From contig CAZVUM010000097.1 in the NCBI GenBank assembly GCA_964629575.1, positions 1 to 14,125 on the forward strand: DNA of 14,125 nucleotides. The letters are read 5' to 3'. Below the pieces are notes generated by a model. It was not told where the DNA came from. It did no database searches and worked only from the letters and a program-made list of their open reading frames with translations. The stretch is from JAYPWI01 sp964629575. Lineage in GTDB: Bacteria > Actinomycetota > Acidimicrobiia > Acidimicrobiales > Poriferisodalaceae. Below are positions 6,774 through 12,675 of this stretch, in pieces. Positions within the stretch are counted from its first letter, which is position 1, and each line of letters starts with the position of its first letter. The translations under genes were made by a program, and so were the position numbers.

Positions 6774-7950
6774 CCCGGTTGGTGCGCAGCTCGGTGATCT
6801 CGGCCTCGCTGAACCCGAGCTCGGTCAGCAGATCGTCGGTGTGCTGGCCGAGCAACGGTGCGGGGTTGCGGATGGAAGTGTCGACGGCCGACATGCTCAC
6901 CGGGAACTGGGCGAGCGGCGCGGGCGAGTCGAGCCCGCCGGGGTAATCGGTGGGCTCGAGGAAGCCGATCGCCTCGATGTGGTCGTCTTCGAGTGTTTGC
7001 TGGAGGCCGTAGACCGGAGCGGCGGGGACCTTGGCGGCGTCGAGCGCGGTGAGCACCTCTTCGACGCTTCGATCCGCACACCAGTCGGCCATGATCTGGC
7101 AGAGCTCGTCGCGATGGTCGCCGCGGCCGATGTCGTCCTTGAAGCGGTCGTCGTTGAGCAGTTCGGGGCGCTCGACGAGGTGACACCATCGCTCCCACAG
7201 CGGCCCACCGACCACCGATGCGAGGATCACGCCATCCGAGCACTGGAACGTGTCGCTGGGAGCCGACGTCTGGCCGCGGTTGTGGGTCGACGTACGGTCG
7301 ACTCCCAGAACCGACTGCTCGACGAGCAGGCTGTCCGTCATCATCAGCGCGGTCTTCAGCAGCGCCGTCTCGACGTGCTGGCCTTCCCCTGTCTGGTCGC
7401 GATGGCGCAGCGCTGCGAGGACGGCGATCGCACCGTGTGCCGCCGAGCAGAAGTCGACGAACGGAGCCGAGGACCGGGTCGGCTCGCCCTCGGGCCCCGA
7501 CATCGACATCGCACCTGACATGGCCTGGGCCAGGCCGTCGAAGCCGACGCGGTCGGACCATGGCCCGCCGGCGCCGAAGACGTTGTTGGTCGCCAGGATG
7601 ATGTCTGGCTTGATCGCCTTCAGGCTCTCGTAGTCGAGACCCATCGCAGCCAATCCGGCGGGCGGGAGGTTGGCGACCACGACGTCTGCGGTCTCGACCA
7701 GTCGACGCAGCACCGTCTTGCCGTCTGGCTTGGTGGGATTGAGGGTGAACCCGCGCTTGTTGCGTCCGGCCTGGAGGAACAGAGCACCGGCTCCGTCGTG
7801 GCCCACCGGGCTGACGAAGCGATCTTCGGATCCGTCGACCTTTTCGATCCGGATCACGTCTGCGCCCAGGTCTGCGAGATGGGTCGCGAGATACGGGCCG
7901 GCGATGTACCGGCCGAAATCGAGAACGCGGATGTCCGCGAGCACGCTCAT
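6766..7950 (-). CDS. CaiB/BaiF (family III) CoA transferase
   Basis: Moves CoA between carboxylic acids through an aspartyl-CoA intermediate. The protein has 394 residues, normal for the family. The N-terminal Rossmann part shows LADIRVLDFGRYIAGPYLATHLADLGADVIRIEK-type sequence. RNKRGFTLNP (about 63-72) is the conserved segment near the CoA site. The catalytic Asp is D166 in APFVDFCSAAHG. The C-terminal part has the usual small domain and a terminal LLGQHTDDLLTELGFSEAEI segment. The frame extends to a TTG at 7962, but ATG at 7950 is preferred: GGGGGG lies four bases before it, and the protein then begins MSVLADIRVLDF as family members do. It is followed by the AroM-family gene with an 8-nt overlap. 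The acid substrate is unknown; context suggests a product of the hydantoinase-type genes. Confidence 0.94.
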   Translation of the reverse strand: MSVLADIRVLDFGRYIAGPYLATHLADLGADVIRIEKVDGSEDRFVSPVGHDGAGALFLQAGRNKRGFTLNPTKPDGKTVLRRLVETADVVVANLPPAGLAAMGLDYESLKAIKPDIILATNNVFGAGGPWSDRVGFDGLAQAMSGAMSMSGPEGEPTRSSAPFVDFCSAAHGAIAVLAALRHRDQTGEGQHVETALLKTALMMTDSLLVEQSVLGVDRTSTHNRGQTSAPSDTFQCSDGVILASVVGGPLWERWCHLVERPELLNDDRFKDDIGRGDHRDELCQIMADWCADRSVEEVLTALDAAKVPAAPVYGLQQTLEDDHIEAIGFLEPTDYPGGLDSPAPLAQFPVSMSAVDTSIRNPAPLLGQHTDDLLTELGFSEAEITELRTNRVV

Positions 7951-7954
7951 GTGT

Positions 7955-7960
7955 CCCCCC
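7955..7960 (-). promoter_or_regulatory. Ribosome binding site that decides the CoA-transferase start
   Basis: The minus strand reads GGGGGGACACATG. The G run would pair with the 16S tail and points to ATG at 7950 rather than the TTG at 7962, which would itself lie upstream of this site. No convincing promoter hexamers are seen in the 60-nt gap (7951-8010). Confidence 0.6.
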
Positions 7961-8010
7961 AAGGGTTGCTCCTGTACGAGTCTCTCAAATCCTCGGGTTG
8001 GGAGGGAGCT

Positions 8011-9267
8011 TCAGCCCAGAAGCTGGTCCAGATAGCTGTTGCGGAAGCGACGCTCAGGATCCTGGCGCGCCACGAGAGCGGCGAAGTCGTCGAAGCGCGG
8101 GTACCCGGCGCGCACCACGGCCGGGCTCATCGTGTGCAGCTTTCCCCAGTGGGGAAGCGCGTCGAACGGCGCGAGGAGGTCTTCGAGGGCAGGCAGGACC
8201 TCTACGAGCTGAGGACCAGCGTCGATGTCCCACGAGAAGTGCAGTGCCAACGTGTCGCCGCGGAATGGGCTGAGCCAGGCGTCGTCGCCGAGAACGGTTC
8301 GAATCTCGGCTCGGCGAATCACCGGACCGAAGAGCGCGGCCGACGAGGGTGAGGCCAGCGCCGCTAGCGCTTCGCGCCCGTGCTCACGACGGACGAAGTA
8401 CTCGCTCTGGAGCTCGCCGCCCGTTGGGAGCGAGAAGCTCGGGTGGACGTGCGGGAGCCGCTGGTGCCACGGTCCCGGCCGCATCAGCTGGGGTGTCACC
8501 ATTCCCTCACCCGGCTCGTCGTTGGGCAGCAGCTCCACGGTCGCCGGCGCGGCCTCCTTGTACGCGGCAGAGGTCGCGGGCGTGGACGGCCAGTCGAGGC
8601 GGTGCTTTCGCCACAGCTGATTGACCGTGTCACCCTGCCAGTCGGTGAAGTAGCTGACGCTGTAGGCCGAGGCCATGATCTCGTCGAGGTCGTCGATCGC
8701 AGCGCTGACGGGAAGGTCCAGCAGGAGTTCCTGGGCCATGTCGAAGGTCGGCTGGATGTCGAGGGTGAGCCGGGTGATGGCGCCGAGGGCCCCGAGCGAA
8801 ATGACCGCCCCTGCGAACTCCGGGTCGGATCGGTCCCAGCTGACGAGCTCCCCGGTCCCGTTGACCAGTTCGATTTCCCGCACCGCCGTCGCGAGGCCGC
8901 CGTTGTCGTCGCCCGAGCCGTGGGTGGCCGTGCTGCACGCGCCAGCGACGGAGAAGTGTGGGATCGACATCAGGTTGTGGAGTGCCCATCCTGCGTCGTG
9001 CAACGCCTGACACAGCTGGTGGTAGCGGATGCCCCCGCCGGCGGTGACGGTGCGGGCCTGCGGGTCGATGTGGATCACCTGATCGATGCGCGCGAGATCG
9101 AGGAGCACGCCGCTGGTCGAGCAGATGTCGTTGAAGCTGTGTGCCGCACCGACGGTGCGGACGACCGGATTCGACGCGACGAGTTCTTGAACCTCGTCCA
9201 CGGACTCGGGGAGGGCAACCTGCGCCGCTCCGAAACCGATGTTGCGCGCCCAGTTCTCGGTGCTCAT
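8011..9267 (-). CDS. aldO: Alditol oxidase-like FAD-dependent oxidase (AldO/xylitol oxidase family)
   Basis: Oxidises the terminal hydroxyl of a polyol (xylitol, sorbitol or similar) with oxygen, giving an aldose and hydrogen peroxide; covalent FAD, vanillyl-alcohol-oxidase fold with an ALO C-terminal domain. From ATG at 9267 it has 418 residues, the same as Streptomyces coelicolor AldO as I recall it. It aligns from NWARNI through TVGAAHSFNDI, where H43 is the expected FAD-linked His. NLMSIPHFSVAG contains S101, equivalent to AldO S106. AEIRTV gives E321 and R323, HFSW gives H343, and HWGK gives K376, matching the AldO active-site set E320/R322/H343/K375; AldO T345 is Ser here. A longer frame to 9378 exists, but the extra 37 residues are unconserved and would cover the divergent promoter. 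GGAG precedes the chosen ATG. It lies 60 nt upstream of the CoA-transferase gene on the same strand. Confidence 0.92.
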   Translation of the reverse strand: MSTENWARNIGFGAAQVALPESVDEVQELVASNPVVRTVGAAHSFNDICSTSGVLLDLARIDQVIHIDPQARTVTAGGGIRYHQLCQALHDAGWALHNLMSIPHFSVAGACSTATHGSGDDNGGLATAVREIELVNGTGELVSWDRSDPEFAGAVISLGALGAITRLTLDIQPTFDMAQELLLDLPVSAAIDDLDEIMASAYSVSYFTDWQGDTVNQLWRKHRLDWPSTPATSAAYKEAAPATVELLPNDEPGEGMVTPQLMRPGPWHQRLPHVHPSFSLPTGGELQSEYFVRREHGREALAALASPSSAALFGPVIRRAEIRTVLGDDAWLSPFRGDTLALHFSWDIDAGPQLVEVLPALEDLLAPFDALPHWGKLHTMSPAVVRAGYPRFDDFAALVARQDPERRFRNSYLDQLLG

Positions 9268-9329
9268 CGCTCCAGTCTGCACGCCAGGACGGTGCCGCAA
9301 CCGAGGCCGGTCCCGAGCGGCGGTTTCGT

Positions 9330-9335
9330 TAGCCT
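9330..9335 (+). promoter_or_regulatory. Candidate -10 element of a leaderless promoter
   Basis: TAGCCT fits the actinobacterial TAnnnT -10 consensus and ends eight bases before the ATG at 9344, so transcription would begin at or next to the start codon. No ribosome site is present upstream of that ATG, as expected for a leaderless mRNA. No clear -35 is seen. It lies in the 76-nt divergent gap (9268-9343) shared with the alditol oxidase gene. Confidence 0.6.
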
Positions 9336-9343
9336 GCGTGGCT

Positions 9344-10843
9344 ATGACGACCCGACTCGAGGGACTCACCGCCGGCATGCCGATCGTCTATGGCGGCGAT
9401 CGAGTCACCCATGTCTCAGACGAGTTGGCTGCAGCGTTCGAGGCGGGCGACCGTCTGGTCGTGGTGCAGAGCACTGGTGACCTGCTCCACATTCCTGCCG
9501 TCGAGTGGGACATCGCGACGGGCGCCGTCGGCCGGGCGCACGCTGCGTTCGGGGCCATGGGCGCGGTCTCTGACGATCAGATCAGCGAGTTCTTCTCCGG
9601 TTTCGCACAACGCCTGGCTGACCCTGACTCCTTCTCGCGCGTCGCCGAGGCCAACGCGGCCGACGTCGAGAGCGCCCAGGCGCGCGGCCGTTCGACCACC
9701 CGTCTCGTCCTGTCGGAGCAGATGCGCGGCGACATGGTCGCCGGACTGGAGATGTGGGAGAGCGCACCCGCTGGGCGCGGCGACGTCTTGCGCACCGTCG
9801 AACACGACGGATGGACGCTCCAGCAGGTGCGGGCTGGTCTCGGCGTGGTCGGCTTCGTGTTCGAGGGGCGTCCCAACGTGTTCGCGGACGCCGCTGGGGT
9901 GATCCGCTCCGGCAACACGGTCGTGTTCCGCATCGGTTCGGACGCACTCGGAACCGCTCGCGCCATCGTCGAGCACGCGCTCGACCCTGCGCTCGCCGCG
10001 GCTGGACTGCCAGAGGGTGCGGCGTCGCTGGTCGACTCCGCGGCGCACGCAGCGGGACACGCGATGTTCAGCGACGACCGACTCTCGCTCGCGGTCGCAC
10101 GGGGGAGCGGTCCCGCTGTTGCTCAGTTGGGCTCGGTCGCCCGCCAGGCGGGCATCCCGGTGAGCCTGCACGGCACGGGAGGCGCCTGGATCGTCGCGGG
10201 TGAGACCGCAGACGCAGATCGCTTCGCCGCAGCTGTCCTTCATTCTCTCGATCGCAAAGTCTGCAACACCCTCAATACGTGCTGCATCGTGCGTGAGCGG
10301 GTCGGGGATCTGGTTCCTGCGTTTCTCGATGCCGTCGACGAGGCAGGTAGGCGACGCGAGGCGCCCTCGAAGCTGCACGTCGTCGCCGAGGACGCGTCCG
10401 CGCTCCCCGAGTCGTGGTTCGGGGATGTCGAGATCGTCCGTGCGGAGGGGCGATGCACCGAACCGCGCGCGGAGACGCTCGCTCGGGGAGACCTCGGTCA
10501 CGAGTGGGAGTGGGAGGACTCGCCCGAGCTCTCGCTCGCGATCGTCGACACCGTGGACGAGGCCGTCGAGCTCTTCAACGAACACTCGCCACAGTTCGTT
10601 GCGAGCCTGGTGAGCGACGATCCATCCGAGCAGGAGCGGTTCTACGAGCTGATCAACGCACCCTTCGTCGGTGACGGATTCACCCGCTGGGTCGACGGGC
10701 AGTACGCGCTCGATGCACCGGAGCTCGGCCTGTCGAACTGGCACTTCGGACGGCTGTTCGGGCGCGGTGGAGTCCTGTCGGGAGACAGCGTCTATACCGT
10801 CCGTTCGAGGGTGACCCAGGCTGATCCGCACGTGCACCGGTGA
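9344..10843 (+). CDS. ProA-like aldehyde dehydrogenase (glutamate-5-semialdehyde dehydrogenase superfamily) with N-terminal extension
   Basis: An NAD(P)-dependent aldehyde-dehydrogenase-fold enzyme of 499 residues, against about 417 for E. coli ProA. The ProA-like core shows GVVGFVFEGRPNVFADAAG (167-185), RSGNTVVFRIGSDA (188-201) and IPVSLHGTGG (271-280). RKVCNTLNTCC (304-314) puts C307 at the catalytic position, and SNWHFGRLFGRGG (464-476) lies near the end. The ProA segment STCNTVE reads VCNTLN here, so the conserved Glu after the nucleophile is Asn. Residues 1-60, with AFEAGDRLVVVQSTGDLLHIPA, are an extension I cannot assign. The frame is open to 9239, but ATG at 9344 fits the leaderless promoter and avoids overlap with the divergent gene. 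No proB or other proline gene is near, so true ProA activity is doubtful. The stop overlaps the next start by GTGA. Confidence 0.85.
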   Translation: MTTRLEGLTAGMPIVYGGDRVTHVSDELAAAFEAGDRLVVVQSTGDLLHIPAVEWDIATGAVGRAHAAFGAMGAVSDDQISEFFSGFAQRLADPDSFSRVAEANAADVESAQARGRSTTRLVLSEQMRGDMVAGLEMWESAPAGRGDVLRTVEHDGWTLQQVRAGLGVVGFVFEGRPNVFADAAGVIRSGNTVVFRIGSDALGTARAIVEHALDPALAAAGLPEGAASLVDSAAHAAGHAMFSDDRLSLAVARGSGPAVAQLGSVARQAGIPVSLHGTGGAWIVAGETADADRFAAAVLHSLDRKVCNTLNTCCIVRERVGDLVPAFLDAVDEAGRRREAPSKLHVVAEDASALPESWFGDVEIVRAEGRCTEPRAETLARGDLGHEWEWEDSPELSLAIVDTVDEAVELFNEHSPQFVASLVSDDPSEQERFYELINAPFVGDGFTRWVDGQYALDAPELGLSNWHFGRLFGRGGVLSGDSVYTVRSRVTQADPHVHR

Positions 10844-11028
10844 CGCCGGAGCCGGCGACGCCGCCCGGTCCGGCGGTCGAGCCGCTGATCGCTCTCGGTG
10901 ACGGGCCGATCGACCCCCTGGGGTACCGGTGGGCGTGGGGTTGGGCGGCCGTGTGCTTCGCGTTGTGTGCCCTGATCGTCGTGGCGACCTTCCCGGCCGG
11001 GAACAGCGAGGATCGGGCCGAGACGTGA
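10840..11028 (+). CDS. Small single-pass membrane protein, 62 residues
   Basis: I do not recognise the family. A Pro-rich N-terminus (MTPEPATPPGPAVEP) leads to one hydrophobic helix (about 31-51, AWGWAAVCFALCALIVVATF) and a short polar tail. It starts with GTG in a GTGA overlap with the dehydrogenase stop and ends in a GTGA overlap with the acetyltransferase start. This double coupling, with the hydrophobic profile, is the main support for a real gene. No separate ribosome site is seen. It may be a small subunit or anchor; nothing in the sequence says which. Confidence 0.7.
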   Translation: MTPEPATPPGPAVEPLIALGDGPIDPLGYRWAWGWAAVCFALCALIVVATFPAGNSEDRAET

Positions 11029-11819
11029 GCGCGTACGGCGTCGTGTATCCCGAGTTGGATCTCGCCATGTCACGTGTGTGGCCGGCCTCGACGGTTCGGG
11101 CGATCGGGCCCTGGCTGGCACGGTTCAACGGCGGGGTGACCCGGCGAGCCAACTCGGTCCTGTGCCTCGGAACTCCAGACGACATCGTCGGTGCGTGCGC
11201 CGCCGGCGAGCGCTTCTTCGACGAACGTGGTGCGCGGCCTCGCTTCATGGTGAGCGACGCGTCGACGCCCGACCCGGTGGTTCGCCACCTCGTGGAGGCC
11301 GGCTACCAACCGGATGCGGACTCGTGGATCCTGACCGCGTCCGTCGACCGGCTCCGACAGGCAGCCTCGGGCTGGTCGGATGAACGGTGGGCGACCGAGA
11401 GCTCTCCGGGCATCGGCGACGAGTGGTTCGAGACCTACTGGTCCGTCGAAGGAGGCCGCCATTCCGACCGGGCGCGCCGCATCATCCGCACCGAGTTGCT
11501 GCGACCGGCCACTCCCGCCGCGTTCATCGCCGCTCGCGACCTCGATGGGACTGTCCAGGCGACGGCCGAGCTCGTCGCGGATGGCGAGTGGGGCTGTGGG
11601 CAGTGCCTGGTGACGCTGCCGTCGGCCCGCCGGAGTGGCGCGGCGCGTGCGGCGCTCGGCGCGATGGTTGCGGTCGCTGGAGAGCTTGGCGTGCGCGGCG
11701 TTTTCGTGGCTGTGATGGCCGACAACTCCGCCTCCCTCGGGTTGTGCGAGTCGGTTGGCTTCGAGAAATCGCACCGTTACCGCTACTACGAGCCACTCGC
11801 GCGAACCCCGGCGACCTGA
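11025..11819 (+). CDS. GNAT-family N-acetyltransferase
   Basis: A 264-residue acetyl-CoA-dependent N-acetyltransferase. The N-terminal half starts with ELDLAMSRVWPASTVRAIGPWLARFNGGVTRRANSV (10-45), typical of two-part actinobacterial GNATs. The C-terminal GNAT core carries an acetyl-CoA loop around LVTLPSARRSGAARAALGAM (195-214), poorer than the usual R/QxxGxG/A. The late motif NSASLGLCESVGFEKSHRYRYY (234-255) is standard. GTG at 11025 is chosen because it overlaps the preceding stop (GTGA) and keeps the conserved N-terminal segment; the ATG at 11067 would cut into it. It is the third gene of the dehydrogenase operon. The acceptor substrate is unknown. Confidence 0.88.
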   Translation: MSAYGVVYPELDLAMSRVWPASTVRAIGPWLARFNGGVTRRANSVLCLGTPDDIVGACAAGERFFDERGARPRFMVSDASTPDPVVRHLVEAGYQPDADSWILTASVDRLRQAASGWSDERWATESSPGIGDEWFETYWSVEGGRHSDRARRIIRTELLRPATPAAFIAARDLDGTVQATAELVADGEWGCGQCLVTLPSARRSGAARAALGAMVAVAGELGVRGVFVAVMADNSASLGLCESVGFEKSHRYRYYEPLARTPAT

Positions 11820-11822
11820 CAA

Positions 11823-11870
11823 TTTGCCGGATTTGGCACTTTGTGCGGATATTCTGATCTTTGTCCGGTT
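11823..11870 (+). promoter_or_regulatory. AT-richer regulatory region of the GntR gene with three related direct repeats
   Basis: TTTGCCGGAT (11823-11832), TTTGTGCGGAT (11840-11850) and TTTGTCCGGTT (11860-11870) are spaced 17 and 20 nt apart. A short dyad GCACtttGTGC spans 11836-11846. TATTCT at 11850-11855 is a possible -10, though no -35 at 17-18 nt is convincing. It lies between the acetyltransferase stop and the regulator start, so autoregulation is the simplest reading. Confidence 0.45.
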
Positions 11871-11888
11871 CGCTGGTGCCGGCTGATC

Positions 11889-11893
11889 GGAGA
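11889..11893 (+). promoter_or_regulatory. Ribosome binding site that decides the GntR start
   Basis: GGAGA with four bases to GTG at 11898. The frame is open back to a TTG at 11841, but those 19 residues are Cys-rich, unconserved and lie over the promoter-like region. Confidence 0.65.
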
Positions 11894-11897
11894 GCTC

Positions 11898-12659
11898 GTG
11901 AGCGTCATCCCGCTGGATCGATCGAGCCCGATGCCTCTGTGGGCCCAGCTCGAAGCGGAGCTGAAGCGCCGCCTGGACGACGGCGAGTTCGACGAGGGCT
12001 TTCCCACCGACATGGAGCTCACGTCGGTCTATGAGGTGAGTCGCCACACGGTGCGGGAAGCGATCAGGAGCCTCAACACGACCGGAGTCTTGAAGCGCGA
12101 GCGCGGGCGGGGGACCGTGGTCAACCGGGCCGAGTTCGAGCAACCTCTCGGCACGCTGTACAGCCTCTTCCGCTCGGTTGAGTCTGCGGGTGTCGAACAG
12201 ACGAGCGAGGTGTTGCGGCTCGAGGTCGTCACCGACGCCGGCGCCTCCGAGCAGCTCGATGTCGACGCCGACGTCGAGCTGGTGTTGCTCGAGCGACTCC
12301 GCCTTGCCGGGGGCGCACCCCTCGCCGTCGATCGGGCGTGGGTGCCTGCGTCGTTCGGTCGACCGCTTCTCGAGCTCGATTGGAGCCACACGGCTCTGTA
12401 CGACGAGTTGGCCCGGCTCGAGGCGCCGGTTCCGGATCGGGGCCAGGAGCGACTCACACCCGTGATTCCGGACGCGGGCGATCGAGCCCTGTTGGGCTTG
12501 AAGAAGACCGACGCCGCGTTCTACCTCGAGAGGCGGGGCTTGCGAGGCGAGGTGCCTGTCGAGTGGCGGACCACCGTCATCCGCGGTGACCGCTATCGGT
12601 TCGTGTCGGACTGGGGTGCCGGGGGCGGTTCGGCCGAACTGCGGCCGAGCGCGGACTGA
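11898..12659 (+). CDS. GntR-family transcriptional regulator, HutC/UTRA subfamily
   Basis: A DNA-binding repressor or activator controlled by a small ligand, 253 residues from GTG at 11898. The N-terminal winged helix (about 12-77) shows PLWAQLEAELKRRLDDGEF, FPTDMELTSVYEVSRHTVREAIRSL and GVLKRERGRGTVV, the standard GntR set. The C-terminal UTRA domain (about 90-237) has LERLRLAGGAPLAVDRAWVP and ends VEWRTTVIRGDRYRF, typical of HutC-like ligand pockets. The proline usual in LPTEREL-type segments is kept as FPTDMEL. The gene lies 78 nt after the acetyltransferase with its own upstream elements, and converges on the HNH gene with 16 nt between stops and no visible hairpin. The target could be its own promoter or the neighbouring operons. 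The ligand is unknown. Confidence 0.94.
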   Translation: MSVIPLDRSSPMPLWAQLEAELKRRLDDGEFDEGFPTDMELTSVYEVSRHTVREAIRSLNTTGVLKRERGRGTVVNRAEFEQPLGTLYSLFRSVESAGVEQTSEVLRLEVVTDAGASEQLDVDADVELVLLERLRLAGGAPLAVDRAWVPASFGRPLLELDWSHTALYDELARLEAPVPDRGQERLTPVIPDAGDRALLGLKKTDAAFYLERRGLRGEVPVEWRTTVIRGDRYRFVSDWGAGGGSAELRPSAD

Positions 12660-12675
12660 GCCGGCGGCGATGAGA

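Noticed and set aside
7951..8010. Promoter for the CoA-transferase operon
   Set aside because: TACAGG on the minus strand does not fit TAnnnT and no -35 is paired with it; the gap is also short enough for read-through from the alditol oxidase gene.
9416..11248. A 610-residue open frame on the minus strand
   Set aside because: It lies antisense to the dehydrogenase, small protein and acetyltransferase, has no recognisable motif and is rich in R, D, E and H, as expected for a shadow of GC-rich coding DNA.
11070..12389. A 439-residue minus-strand frame opposite the acetyltransferase and GntR genes
   Set aside because: It crosses the intergenic region and is antisense to two well-supported genes.
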